From assembly GCF_022701295.1 (NCBI RefSeq), contig NZ_CP033204.1:2232001-2296000 (forward strand): a DNA stretch of 64,000 bases, in the 5' to 3' direction. The translations under genes were made by a program, and so were the position numbers. Source of the DNA: Sphingopyxis sp. YF1 (lineage in GTDB: Bacteria > Pseudomonadota > Alphaproteobacteria > Sphingomonadales > Sphingomonadaceae). The number at the start of each line of letters is the position of its first letter. Positions within the stretch are counted from its first letter, which is position 1. Of this stretch, positions 50,558-59,777 are shown piece after piece. The notes beneath the pieces were generated by a model. The model did no database searches, was not told where the DNA came from, and worked only from the letters and a program-made list of their open reading frames with translations.

Positions 50558-51199
50558 TCAGGCAACGACAGGCGGTGACGCCGGCGGAATCCCGCCCGGG
50601 AGCAGGAACAGCGGCAGCATGCGCGCGATCAGGTCGCGCATCGCGTCGCTGTCCTGGTCCAGCATGCCGCGGATGCTCGGGCCGATGACCGCATCGCCGA
50701 ACGCGCTCACCGCCATCATCAGCACCGCGGCGCGCACGCGCTCGGTCGCCGCCGCATCGCCCGTCTGCCCCACGATCGCATCGACCAGCGCCCGCACCGC
50801 ATCGCGCACGGGCTCGAGCTGGCCGAGGTCCCCCGACAGGATGATCCATGCCGCGAGCGGCCCCGCCCCGCCCTTGTCGAATGCATCGAACACGCGGTCG
50901 GCGACGGCACGCGGTGCCGCGGCGTCGGTCCTGAGCAGCGTCACGACGTCGTCGAGCGCGACGGTCAGATCGTTGATCATCGACCCCATCAGCGCCGACT
51001 GCAACGCCGCCGCCGAACCGAAATGATGGAGGACATTGGCATGCGACATGCCGATTTCCTCGCCGATGTTGGCGAGCGTCACCGCCGACGGGCCGCCGGC
51101 GAGCAACAACCGCCGCGCTGCGGCAAGCCCCTCTTCGCGCACTTCGGCGCCGAGCCGCTTGCGCCGTTTCGGTTGCGGGCGCGCTTGCTTGTACGTCAT
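50558..51199 (-). CDS. TetR-family repressor
   Basis: The 213-residue product has a basic N-terminus (QARPQPKRRKRLGAEVREEG), a TetR helix-turn-helix near 32-60 (VTLANIGEEIGMSHANVLHHFG), and a helical ligand-binding part. The ATG at 51199 is chosen because longer in-frame versions extend into the operator region. It is divergent from a predicted metal-dependent hydrolase gene, with a perfect palindrome between them, and convergent with fecR. Confidence 0.9.
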   Translation of the reverse strand: MTYKQARPQPKRRKRLGAEVREEGLAAARRLLLAGGPSAVTLANIGEEIGMSHANVLHHFGSAAALQSALMGSMINDLTVALDDVVTLLRTDAAAPRAVADRVFDAFDKGGAGPLAAWIILSGDLGQLEPVRDAVRALVDAIVGQTGDAAATERVRAAVLMMAVSAFGDAVIGPSIRGMLDQDSDAMRDLIARMLPLFLLPGGIPPASPPVVA

Positions 51200-51349
51200 C
51201 GCTGTCCTTTGCAGCCGCCACCCCACGGGGCCGTTGCGCCGCCCCTTAGCGCAATGCCGCGCGTTTGTCACAATCGCGAAAGCGCGCCTCCGGCCCCGCC
51301 CGATCGTTCCCGCGCGCGGGCTTGCCGATCCCGCGACCAAATGATATAA

Positions 51350-51365
51350 ACATTGATGTCAATGT
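51350..51365. promoter_or_regulatory. Operator palindrome between the TetR gene and its divergent target
   Basis: ACATTGA-TG-TCAATGT is a perfect 7+2+7 dyad lying 21 bases before the hydrolase start, beside an AT-rich ATGATATAAAC stretch that may be the -10 region. Position and shape are typical of a TetR-family operator. Confidence 0.7.
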
Positions 51366-51386
51366 AATGATTCGCAGGAGAAGACC

Positions 51387-52244
51387 ATGTCCACGGCGAC
51401 CCACACGCCCAGCGATCTCCATATCGAAAAGCGCGACCTGAAATTCGGGCGCGAGACCCCGCCCCCGCGCTGGTGGCACAGCAATGATCCGGGCCGCACC
51501 GCCTTTTTCAACGCCCTCTCTTCGACCTTCCCGGTCGGCGAGAAATTCTTCATGACCTCGGTGCGCCATTATCGCGACGGCACGCCGCAGCCGCTGCGGG
51601 GCCAGATCGACGATTTCCTCTACCAGGAATCGATGCATTCGCGGGAACATGTAGTGTTCAACCGCCAGGCCGAGGATGCGGGCTTCGACATCGCTTCGGC
51701 CGAGGATCGCGCGCGGCGGACGATCGCGTGGGTGAAGCGCCGCTCGCCGATCCAGCAGCTCGCCGCGACCTGCGCGCTCGAACATTTCACCGCCACGCTC
51801 GCGCACGACGCGCTCGCCAATCCCGACCATCTCGGCGGTGCGGCCGAGGAGGCGCGCCAGCTGTGGCGCTGGCACGCGATCGAGGAGATTGAGCACAAGG
51901 CGGTCGCCTTCGACACGTACCTCCACGCCGCGCGCGGCATGACGCCGGCGCGCCGCTGGCTGAAGCGCTGTACGGTGATGGGGGTGACGACGCTGCGCTT
52001 CCACTATGTTATCTTCCGCAACACCGCCGACCTGCTGCGTCAGGACGGTCGCAACGATTTCGCGACGTGGAAGGAATTGCTTGCATGGCTCTATGGCCGC
52101 CACGGACTGATGCGCGCGCTGCTGCGCGGCGTCTTCACCTATATGAAGCCGGGTTTCCACCCGTGGGAGGTCGACGACCGCCCGCTGCTGGCCGACGCGC
52201 TGCGCCTGCTCGAAGCCGGCAAGCCGCAGGGGCTCGCCGCATGA
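51387..52244 (+). CDS. Predicted metal-dependent hydrolase (PF10118-like)
   Basis: The 285-residue product has the family's histidine/acid pattern: SMHSREHVVFNRQAE near 77-91, CALEHFTATLAHDAL near 131-145, and WRWHAIEEIEHKAVAFDTYL near 158-177. These are plausible ligands for a di-iron or similar site in a helical bundle. An ATG with AGGAGAAG upstream starts the gene. TetR-regulated members of this family are often linked to lipid or hydrocarbon stress, but the substrate is unknown. It overlaps the next gene by 4 bases. Confidence 0.82.
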   Translation: MSTATHTPSDLHIEKRDLKFGRETPPPRWWHSNDPGRTAFFNALSSTFPVGEKFFMTSVRHYRDGTPQPLRGQIDDFLYQESMHSREHVVFNRQAEDAGFDIASAEDRARRTIAWVKRRSPIQQLAATCALEHFTATLAHDALANPDHLGGAAEEARQLWRWHAIEEIEHKAVAFDTYLHAARGMTPARRWLKRCTVMGVTTLRFHYVIFRNTADLLRQDGRNDFATWKELLAWLYGRHGLMRALLRGVFTYMKPGFHPWEVDDRPLLADALRLLEAGKPQGLAA

Positions 52245-52666
52245 TGCGCGGCGCGCTGGCGCTCGCCGCCGCCTCCGCCGCCTTCGCGCTCCCCGTCGCC
52301 GCCTCGGCCGCCGACATCACCGGTGTGTGGGCGACGGGCAGCGAGGGCGGCCGCGTCGAAATCTATCGCTGCGGGTCGGCGCTGTGCGGCAAGGTCGTCG
52401 ATGCGCAGCGGCTGCGCGCGAACCCCGACCTGCGCGACGTGCGCAATTCCGACCCCAGGCTCCGTCAGCGCAAGCTCAAGGGGCTCGTGGTTCTGAACGG
52501 CTTCACCGGCGGCCCGCGCGAATGGAAGGGCGGCCCGGTCTACGACCCCGAAACCGGCGACGGCGCATCGCGCGGACAGCTCAAGCTGCTGCCGAACGGC
52601 AAGCTCGAACTCAAGGGCTGCGTCGCGGTCTTTTGCCGTACCAAGATCTGGACGCGCATCAGCTAG
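52241..52666 (+). CDS. DUF2147 secreted protein
   Basis: The 141-residue product has a signal peptide (about 1-23, ending AASAA). A DUF2147 domain follows: ITGVWATGSEGGRVEIYRCG, LKGLVVLNGFTGG, KGGPVYDPETGDGA, and the closing LELKGCVAVFCRTKIWTR. The start is the ATG at 52241 overlapping the hydrolase stop, with another at 52244. Its last 8 bases overlap the end of the convergent glycosyltransferase gene. The family's role is unknown. Confidence 0.88.
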   Translation: MMRGALALAAASAAFALPVAASAADITGVWATGSEGGRVEIYRCGSALCGKVVDAQRLRANPDLRDVRNSDPRLRQRKLKGLVVLNGFTGGPREWKGGPVYDPETGDGASRGQLKLLPNGKLELKGCVAVFCRTKIWTRIS

Positions 52667-54311
52667 GCCCCGGTTCCCCGGCTCCGCGGGGAGGCCGCAG
52701 CTCGTAGACTTCGACTGCGGGTCCGCTGCGCCTGCCCGGCTCCGCCCTTGCAGCAAAGCGCAGGCGCGCGCCCGCGAGCAGGCGATCGTAGCGCGCCAGT
52801 TCGCCCGCCCAGGCGGCGGGGTCGGCGCGGTAACGCAGGCGATTGCTGACGACGACAAAATCGGCGCGGCACGTCGCCAGTTGGGCGGGGTCGACATGGC
52901 CGATGTCGACGATCGCGCTCTGGCCCCGCAGGCTTTCGACGCGCGAATAGCGCACCCGCCCCGCGAGCAGCGCGCGCACGTCGACGCAGCCCGCCGACCC
53001 GAGCGGAAAGCTGAGGTCATAGGGACTTGCCATCAGGTCGAAGGCGGCATGCTCGACGAGGATGCGGCTGCCCGCGGGCGCATGCGCGCGCAGCCAGGCG
53101 GTCGCGAGCTGGCGCGTATCATGGCGGCGCTCGGTCGCGTCGCTGCGCGCGGCGCCGATCATCGGCGCAAGCACAGCGATCAGCGCGCCCGCCAGCAGGG
53201 CGGAGCGCCAACGCGACGCGGGCAGAAGCGCGGCGAGCCCGCACAGGGCCCGCGCGGCGGCCAGCGCCGCGAACGGCAGCAGCGGGACGATCCAGCGCTC
53301 CCAGCGCAGCGACTGCAGGCTGATCATCGCGAGAAAGAACAGGCAGAAAGGCAGGATGACGACCGCCCAGTACCGCGTCCTTCCCGCGCCCCAGACAAGC
53401 CCGGTCGCGGCGAGCGCCAGCCCGATCCAGCCCAGCGACGACAGCAGCGGCCCGGCCGCGTACCAGCCGAGATTGGCGAAAAACCCGCCCCCCGTCGCGC
53501 CGGGGTGAAAGGGGCGCGCCTCGCCCGACAGGTTCTGCGCGACGGTGGCGTGGTCGAGCAGCAGATAGGGTGAAACGAGGATCAGGGTCAGGGCCGCGGC
53601 CGCGCCGAGCAATGCCGGCCCGCCCCGGTCGCGCTGGCCCTCCGCAAGGCGGCCCGCCCACGCGCACAGCGCCGTCACCCCGATCGCCGCCGCGGGCCAT
53701 TTGGTCGCGCAGGCAAGCCCCGCGCACACCCCCGCCAGCGCATAGTCGCGCCGCCGCCCCCGTTCGGCGATGCCGAGCGCGGCAACCGCGCCGAGCAGCA
53801 TGAAGGCGCTCGCCTGCACGTCGGTGCGGATGATCTGCGAATATTCGATATGCACCGCATTGACCGCGAGGATCACCGCAGCGACGAGCCCGAGCCGCGC
53901 ACCGCCGAGCCGCTTGCCGAGCCTATAGGTCAGCCAGACGCAGAGCAGGCCGAACGCCACGATCATCAGCCGTGCGGGCAGGAACAATATTCCCGGATCG
54001 GCGTACGCCGCCGCAGCCAACGCATCGACGTCGGCGAAGCGTCCGCTCGCGAGGCCGATCCCGCCCACCGTCACGATCACCAGTACGAGCGAATAGAGCG
54101 TCGTCGTCCCCGGATGACCGAACCAGCCGGGATTGAGGCTCTGCTTCTGCAGCATTTCGAGCGCGGTCATCATGAACAGCGGCTCGTCGGGGTCGTTGAG
54201 CGACGGCAGCCCGAAGCCCACCCCGTCGAGCCGCAGCGCAAGCGCGGCAAGCAGGATGACGAGCAGCGCCGCGCGTTCGGGCCAGCGCTGCCGGGAAGCC
54301 GACGCCGCCAT
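52659..54311 (-). CDS. GT-C glycosyltransferase, family 39/ArnT-like
   Basis: The 550-residue product has about a dozen membrane helices. The first loop carries the acidic LNDPDEPLFMMTALEML motif (about 40-57), matching the catalytic D-E region of PMT/ArnT-type enzymes that use lipid-linked sugars. Membrane helices continue to about residue 400 and a soluble periplasmic C-terminal domain follows. It is last gene of the polysaccharide operon, one base after the methyltransferase gene. The acceptor is unknown. Confidence 0.83.
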   Translation of the reverse strand: MAASASRQRWPERAALLVILLAALALRLDGVGFGLPSLNDPDEPLFMMTALEMLQKQSLNPGWFGHPGTTTLYSLVLVIVTVGGIGLASGRFADVDALAAAAYADPGILFLPARLMIVAFGLLCVWLTYRLGKRLGGARLGLVAAVILAVNAVHIEYSQIIRTDVQASAFMLLGAVAALGIAERGRRRDYALAGVCAGLACATKWPAAAIGVTALCAWAGRLAEGQRDRGGPALLGAAAALTLILVSPYLLLDHATVAQNLSGEARPFHPGATGGGFFANLGWYAAGPLLSSLGWIGLALAATGLVWGAGRTRYWAVVILPFCLFFLAMISLQSLRWERWIVPLLPFAALAAARALCGLAALLPASRWRSALLAGALIAVLAPMIGAARSDATERRHDTRQLATAWLRAHAPAGSRILVEHAAFDLMASPYDLSFPLGSAGCVDVRALLAGRVRYSRVESLRGQSAIVDIGHVDPAQLATCRADFVVVSNRLRYRADPAAWAGELARYDRLLAGARLRFAARAEPGRRSGPAVEVYELRPPRGAGEPGPS

Positions 54312-54312
54312 C

Positions 54313-55227
54313 TCAGTCGGCGCTGGCGAGCGTGAGCATGTTGCCGAGCCGCAACCCGACCGGCCATCGCGGCAGGGACACCCGCGCGCCGGGCCATCCC
54401 GCCGCCTGCAACGCCTGCCGCGCGAGGAAATCGACCGGAAAGACGTTGCGGCTGCGCCGGACCTCGATCGCGCCAAAACCGCTACGCTCGAGCTGGCGCC
54501 GGATCGTCCGCGGATTGTAGAGCTGCGGATGCTGGAGGCAGAAGACCGGCCAGCGGCGCCCGAGCAGGCGGCGCATCGCCGAACCTTCATTGTGCGTGAC
54601 GATCATCAGCACCCCGCCCTGCCGCAGCTTCACACGCACCGCGCGCAGCATCGCCGCGGGATCGAGCAGATGGTCGAGCACGTGCACCATCGCGGCGAGG
54701 CTGACCGAGCGGTCGGGAACCGCCGACAGGTCGGTCATCCCGTCCGCGATCGTCGTCGGCACCGCCCCCGCCGCGCGCTTCAGCGCGGGATGGACTGCAC
54801 GATTGGGCTCGAACAGCCAGAAATGGCGAAAACGCCCGCGCCGCGCCGCCTCGCGCACAAGATGCCCGACATCGGGTCCGATCTCCAGATAAGCGCCCCC
54901 CGCGACGACCGACGCCGCGACATCGTCGTAATAGCCGCGCTGCGTCGCCCGGACCGCGCTTTCGGGAACCGCCGCCATATTCGGCAGCATCGCCGAATAG
55001 AGGCTCGCGAGCTGCGCGGCGTCGAAGAAGGCGCGGTTGTAAAGCTGCCCGCAGCCGGTGCAGCGATGATAGGTGAAGAAACGCCGCTCGCGGTCGATCC
55101 CGTACCAATAGGCGTGGAGGTCGCGGAGCGAACAGGCCTCGGCGCGCGGCGCGCTCGCCACCTCGGCGCGCGCATCGTGCGAGCCGCAGAGCGGGCAAGC
55201 GCGGTCGCGAAGCGCCGGGCGCGTCAT
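54313..55227 (-). CDS. Class I SAM-dependent methyltransferase with N-terminal zinc-ribbon-like motif
   Basis: The 304-residue product begins with a paired-cysteine segment (ACPLCGSHD, later HRCTGCGQLYN), probably binding zinc. A Rossmann methyltransferase core follows with YLEIGPDVGHLVREA as the SAM-binding motif and VSLAAMVHVLDHLLDP downstream. Such zinc-ribbon methyltransferases are common in sugar and surface-glycan clusters. The ATG at 55227 overlaps the GtrA gene stop by 4 bases. Confidence 0.85.
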   Translation of the reverse strand: MTRPALRDRACPLCGSHDARAEVASAPRAEACSLRDLHAYWYGIDRERRFFTYHRCTGCGQLYNRAFFDAAQLASLYSAMLPNMAAVPESAVRATQRGYYDDVAASVVAGGAYLEIGPDVGHLVREAARRGRFRHFWLFEPNRAVHPALKRAAGAVPTTIADGMTDLSAVPDRSVSLAAMVHVLDHLLDPAAMLRAVRVKLRQGGVLMIVTHNEGSAMRRLLGRRWPVFCLQHPQLYNPRTIRRQLERSGFGAIEVRRSRNVFPVDFLARQALQAAGWPGARVSLPRWPVGLRLGNMLTLASAD

Positions 55228-55646
55228 CCCTCGCCGCGCGCGCGAAAGGTGACGCGGCTGTGCCAGAACCAGCTGCCGATCACGAGGACGAGCGTGAAGC
55301 CGACCTGCGCGATCGCCGGGGGCACGCCACCCAGCTCGACGAGCAGCGGCAGCGCCGCCCAGTTGGCGGCGTAATTCGCGGCATAGAAGCTGGAGAAAGT
55401 TCCGAATTCGCGCAGCAGGTCGCCGCGCGTGCGGAACACACCGAGCTTGTAGGTCGCGAAGGCAAAGCAGAGGCAGACGATCTGCGCGACGCCCAGCGCG
55501 ACCAGATAATGGGTGCGGAACCCCGGCACCGCCCACAGCAGCAACGGATAGAAGGCGAGCCCGAACGCGGTGTTGAGCGCCCCCGCGGCAAGGAAGCGCA
55601 CCGGCGTGCCGAGCCGCAGGAAACGTCCGGTCACCGCCCCGCTCAC
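55224..55646 (-). CDS. GtrA-family membrane protein
   Basis: The 140-residue product has four transmembrane helices and the GtrA pattern: VRFLAAGALNTAFGLAFYPL at the start, AFATYKLGVFRTRG in the middle, and the closing FWHSRVTF. GtrA proteins are thought to flip polyprenyl-phosphate-linked sugars. The start is a GTG at 55646 overlapping the upstream stop. It fits with the GT2 and GT-C genes of this operon. Confidence 0.87.
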   Translation of the reverse strand: MSGAVTGRFLRLGTPVRFLAAGALNTAFGLAFYPLLLWAVPGFRTHYLVALGVAQIVCLCFAFATYKLGVFRTRGDLLREFGTFSSFYAANYAANWAALPLLVELGGVPPAIAQVGFTLVLVIGSWFWHSRVTFRARGEG

Positions 55647-57466
55647 GCTTCGTCCAGCAGCGCGATGCGCATGTTCGCCGCGAGCGTCTCGCGCGGCAGG
55701 AAGGGCGACAGATCCTCGAGCGCGGGCGAGGTGATGCGCCCGTCGGGGTGCTGCTTCGCGCCGAGCTTGGGTGCAAAGCCGACATGCTCGTCGACCATGA
55801 TCTCGCACAGCGCGGGTCCGTCCGCCGCCAGCGTCGCCGCGATCGCCCCCGCCAGCCCGGCATGGTCGTCGGCGCGGGCGTAGGCGAAGCCGAAGGCCGC
55901 CGCGATCTTCGCGAAATCGGGAAAGGTCACATGGCTCTTGGGTCCGCCGCCGACCTCGACCCCGTTGAAGAAATTGCGCTGCGTCTGGAAGATCGAGACA
56001 TAGCCGCTGTTGTTGATCAGCATGACCTTCACCGGCAGGTCGTAACCCGCGATCGTCTGCATCTCCTGCAGGTTCATCATGATGCTGCCGTCGCCCGCGA
56101 TCGCGACGACGCGCCGCTGCCTCCCGGTCGCCGCGCAGGCGCCGATCGCCGCGGGCAGGTCGTACCCCATCGTCGCGCAGCCCGAATTGGTCCAGAGGCG
56201 CTGCCCCCGGTGCAGGTGCGCGGCCTGGAAACCGACGACGCACGCGCTGCCGTTGCCGGTCACGACGATGTCCTCGCCGCCCAGCTGCGCGAACAGTTCG
56301 TCCATCGCGACATAGGGGTGCACCAGCACGTCATGCTCGCGATATTCGGGCAGCACCGCGGGGAAGGCCGCGACGCGCGCGCGCGCCCAGCCGAGCCAGT
56401 CGCGATGCGCCGCAGTCGGCCCCGCCCACGGCGCGGCGAGCAGCGCGGGGATCAGCGCGGCAAGGTCCGCCGTCACCGGCATGTCGGGCACGACATTGGG
56501 CTTGGCGAGCTCGACGGGGTCGATATCGACCCAGATCTTGAAGGCTTCGCGCGCGAAGCTCGACCAGTTGTAGCTCACCTGCCGGATATTGAGCCGGCTC
56601 CCCAGCACGAGCAGCAGGTCGGCGCTCTGCGTCACCATATTGCCGCCGCGGTCGCCCACCGTTCCCGGCTTGCCGCAGTTGAGCGGGTGGTCGGTCCACA
56701 GCGCGTCATGCGCGTTCCATCCGGTGACGACGGGAACCCCCAGACGCTCGATCAGGTCGATGAAGGCGGCATGCGCGCCGCTCAGCCGCACCCCGCTGCC
56801 GGCGAACACCACCGGCCGCTCGGCCTTGGCGATACGCTCCAGTATCTCCGCCGCCACCGCGCCCAGATCGTCGCGCCGCCAGGGCTCGTCGAGCTCGGCG
56901 GGGTCGAAGCCGGGGAGCAGATCGCCGGGATCGATCTTCGCCGCCTGCACGTCGAGCGGAATGTCGAGCCACACCGGTCCCGGCCGCCCGTTCGTCGCCA
57001 GGTATATCGCCTTTTCAAGGTGATAAAGAATGGAGCGCGGGTCGGTCACCATCACCGCATATTTGGTGATCGGGCGCACCAGTTCCTCGATGTCGAGTTC
57101 CTGATCGCCATATTGGCGCAGCGGCAGCCCGGTCGCGCGCACCGTCGTCTCGGTCTTCACCTGCCCCGAAATCACCAGCATGCCGATCGAATCGACGAAG
57201 GCGCCATAGACGCCGGTGATCGCATTGGTGCCGCCGGGTCCCGAAGTGACGTTGACCAGCGCGAGCCGGTTGGTGAGCCGGTAATAGGCTTCGGCCGCCA
57301 TCGACAGCGCCTGTTCGTGGTGCGTGAAGGTGGTCGTCAGCGCGGGATGCGTGCCGAGCGAATGGTTGAGGTGCATCGCGCCCCCGCCGGTCAGCATGAA
57401 CACGTCGGTGAGTCCGCGATCGGCGAGATATTGGGCGACCCAGTCGGAGAGCTTGATCTGGCTCAT
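55643..57466 (-). CDS. Thiamine-diphosphate-dependent enzyme, acetolactate-synthase-like
   Basis: The 607-residue product has the three-domain layout of the acetohydroxyacid synthase family. The N-terminal domain has VFMLTGGGAMHLN and the catalytic Glu in FTHHEQALSMAAEAY. The middle domain has RPVVFAGSGVRLSGA. The C-terminal domain has the diphosphate motif GDGSIMMNLQEMQT and NNSGYVSIFQTQ. The ATG at 57466 overlaps the epimerase stop; one at 57475 is possible. Placed in a sugar operon, it is unlikely to serve valine synthesis. Enzymes of this type (YerE is an example) add two-carbon branches to keto-sugars. Confidence 0.87.
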   Translation of the reverse strand: MSQIKLSDWVAQYLADRGLTDVFMLTGGGAMHLNHSLGTHPALTTTFTHHEQALSMAAEAYYRLTNRLALVNVTSGPGGTNAITGVYGAFVDSIGMLVISGQVKTETTVRATGLPLRQYGDQELDIEELVRPITKYAVMVTDPRSILYHLEKAIYLATNGRPGPVWLDIPLDVQAAKIDPGDLLPGFDPAELDEPWRRDDLGAVAAEILERIAKAERPVVFAGSGVRLSGAHAAFIDLIERLGVPVVTGWNAHDALWTDHPLNCGKPGTVGDRGGNMVTQSADLLLVLGSRLNIRQVSYNWSSFAREAFKIWVDIDPVELAKPNVVPDMPVTADLAALIPALLAAPWAGPTAAHRDWLGWARARVAAFPAVLPEYREHDVLVHPYVAMDELFAQLGGEDIVVTGNGSACVVGFQAAHLHRGQRLWTNSGCATMGYDLPAAIGACAATGRQRRVVAIAGDGSIMMNLQEMQTIAGYDLPVKVMLINNSGYVSIFQTQRNFFNGVEVGGGPKSHVTFPDFAKIAAAFGFAYARADDHAGLAGAIAATLAADGPALCEIMVDEHVGFAPKLGAKQHPDGRITSPALEDLSPFLPRETLAANMRIALLDEA

Positions 57467-58476
57467 ATTTTCCATCCATTGAAGATTGCGGTGCGGCGGA
57501 TCGCCGCATCGAGGGAGACTGTCGGCGCGACGCCGAGTTGGTCGCGGACGAGCGCGGTCGAGGGGACGTAGCGGCCGGGGTTCCACCCCGCGTCCGCGCG
57601 CCCGAGCACCTCGACACCCGGACCGCCGAGCACGGCGGCGGTGCGGCGCGCGAGATCGGCGATCGACACCGCTTCCTCGGACCCCAGGTTCCACGTCGCG
57701 CCGCGCGGCGCGCGCAGCAGCATCAGCCACAGCCACGCGGTCAGGTCGGCGGCGTAGAGATAGGAGCGCACCGCGCTGCCCGCGCTCTCGATCCGGATCG
57801 CCCGCCCCGCCATCGCGTCGCGGATGAAATTGCCCGCGGCGAAATGGATGTCGAGCGACAGCAAGGGGCCGAGCAGCGCAAAGATGCGCGACGTCACGAC
57901 GTCGAGCCCGAACTGCTTGCCATAGATGGCGCAGAGCAGTTCGGCGGCGCGCTTGCCTTCGCCATAGGCCGATTTGGGATCGCGCGGATCGGGGCCGCCG
58001 GGCCACGCCTCGGCGACATGCGTGACGTCCCACGGCTGCGCGCCATAGACCGCCCCCGAACTCAAAAAGAGCATCCGCCCTGCCCCGCGCTCGACCGCCA
58101 GATCGAGCGTCTTGCGGGTGCCGGTGACGATCGTGTCGAACATCCGGCGCGGGTCATGCGCGTTGAGATGCGCGCTCGCGTCGGTCGCGGCGTGGATGAT
58201 GTGCGTATATCCGCCCGGCGGCGCGACAAAGTCGCAGACATCGCCCGCAACGAATTGGAACCGCCTGGCCAGATGCGGCGCGCGCGCGGCAAAGGCATCG
58301 GGATCGCGGCTCAGGATCACGACCTCGGCATCGCAGTCCGAGACCGCCAGCGCCTCGAGCATCCAGCGCCCGATGAAGCCCGTGCCCCCGGTCATGAAGA
58401 GGCGCGCGCCGTTCAGCCGCGGCCAGTGCGGCGCAAGCTGGCGATCGATCGCGGCAAGGTCTTCGGCGAGGATCAT
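57463..58476 (-). CDS. NAD-dependent sugar epimerase/dehydratase
   Basis: The 337-residue product is an extended SDR enzyme. The NAD motif is MTGGTGFIGRWMLEAL (about 28-43), the active-site region is LSSGAVYGAQPWD, and YGEGK supplies the YxxxK pair. It acts on a nucleotide-linked sugar; whether as 4-epimerase, 4,6-dehydratase or reductase cannot be told. Both ends overlap neighbours by 4 bases. Confidence 0.88.
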   Translation of the reverse strand: MILAEDLAAIDRQLAPHWPRLNGARLFMTGGTGFIGRWMLEALAVSDCDAEVVILSRDPDAFAARAPHLARRFQFVAGDVCDFVAPPGGYTHIIHAATDASAHLNAHDPRRMFDTIVTGTRKTLDLAVERGAGRMLFLSSGAVYGAQPWDVTHVAEAWPGGPDPRDPKSAYGEGKRAAELLCAIYGKQFGLDVVTSRIFALLGPLLSLDIHFAAGNFIRDAMAGRAIRIESAGSAVRSYLYAADLTAWLWLMLLRAPRGATWNLGSEEAVSIADLARRTAAVLGGPGVEVLGRADAGWNPGRYVPSTALVRDQLGVAPTVSLDAAIRRTAIFNGWKI

Positions 58477-59777
58477 GCCGCCGCCAGCCCCAGCGACGGG
58501 CGTGCGCTGCGGTGCGCGCGCACGACGCGCGCGAGGCTGTCGAGCGCGAGCGCCCAGACGATCAGCGCGATCAGCCCCGGCCGGAGAAAATGCCCCGCGG
58601 TCAGCCCGAAGCTCGCGGTGACCGTGCGCTCGCCGAGCCAGCTCGTCCCGGTGACGTCGAGGACGGTCGCGAGCGGCCAGTCGCCGACGAGGCAGAGCAG
58701 ATAGGCTGCGGTGATGGCGGCGATCGGCCCCACGCCTCTCCAGCGCTCCATCAGCACGAGGAACAGCAGGAAAAGCTGGGTATATCCCCCCGGCGACTGC
58801 GTCACCAGATAGGCGCCGAGCAGGATCGCCGCGATGCGCTGCGCGGGCAGCGCCTTCGGCTGGAGCCAGGCCGCGGCAAGCGCCGCGAGCGCGACCAGCT
58901 GGGTCGAGCGGATCACGATCGGCACCAGAAATTCGATCGTCTCGATCAGCCGCGACGGCACGAATTGCAGCAGCGGGACATCGAGCGTGCGGAACATCAG
59001 GAGCGGGGCGTAGCTCGTCGAATAATTGACCTCGTTCCACACCTGCCCGCCCTGGAACACGACCCAGTTGGCGGTGTTCGACGCGAGTTCCATCGGCGTG
59101 CCCGACCCGACGAGCGCGAGCGTGACGAGATAGAGCGCGATCGTCGCAATCCCGGCGACCTCGAGCGTGCGCCAGTCGCGCTTCACCGCATGAGCGAACA
59201 TCGGCAGCACCAGATAGGGTTTGAAGTTGATCGTCACCGCGGCGGCGAACCATCGCCACGGCTTCGACGCGGTGACCGGCCCGTGCGCGACGATGAAAAA
59301 GGCAAAGGCGACGAGGATCAGATTGCCGCGCTCGAGCGTGAACAGCATCGGCAGCCCCAGCGCGATCGCGACCGTGCGCATCGGCGCGGTGCGGCGGTCG
59401 AGACGGCGGAAACAGATCCACGCGAGCGCCACGTCGACAAGGTAGAAGGCGGTGATGGTCGAACGCGCCAGCCAGTCGCAATCGCGCGCGTAAAAGGGGG
59501 ATTGCAGATAGCAGCCCGGCAGGCTGGTCGCATCGAGAAAGACGAAGGAGAGCGGCGGATAGATGCTCCGCCACACGTCGTAGATGCCGCGGTTGTTCGC
59601 CCAATAGGCGGTGTTAAACCAGTCCATGAACGTGTCGTTGGTGTCGAACACGAAGGGCTGCGACAGATAGCCGAATTCGAAGAAAAGGCGCAGCGTCCAG
59701 CCGAGGCTGGCCAGCACCGCGAGCGCGAGCGCGATCTCGGGCAGCAGCGGCCGCAGGCGGGTGCGCGCGCGCGTCAC
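58473..59777 (-). CDS. GT-C membrane glycosyltransferase, DUF2029/GT87-like
   Basis: The 434-residue product has about ten membrane helices. The first periplasmic loop carries FDTNDTFMDWFNTAYWANNR, with acidic residues suited to a GT-C active site. ERGNLILVAFAFFIV and TINFKPYLVLPMF follow, both typical of DUF2029 proteins. The start is a GTG at 59777. It probably transfers a sugar from a polyprenyl-phosphate donor outside the inner membrane. Confidence 0.75.
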   Translation of the reverse strand: MTRARTRLRPLLPEIALALAVLASLGWTLRLFFEFGYLSQPFVFDTNDTFMDWFNTAYWANNRGIYDVWRSIYPPLSFVFLDATSLPGCYLQSPFYARDCDWLARSTITAFYLVDVALAWICFRRLDRRTAPMRTVAIALGLPMLFTLERGNLILVAFAFFIVAHGPVTASKPWRWFAAAVTINFKPYLVLPMFAHAVKRDWRTLEVAGIATIALYLVTLALVGSGTPMELASNTANWVVFQGGQVWNEVNYSTSYAPLLMFRTLDVPLLQFVPSRLIETIEFLVPIVIRSTQLVALAALAAAWLQPKALPAQRIAAILLGAYLVTQSPGGYTQLFLLFLVLMERWRGVGPIAAITAAYLLCLVGDWPLATVLDVTGTSWLGERTVTASFGLTAGHFLRPGLIALIVWALALDSLARVVRAHRSARPSLGLAAA

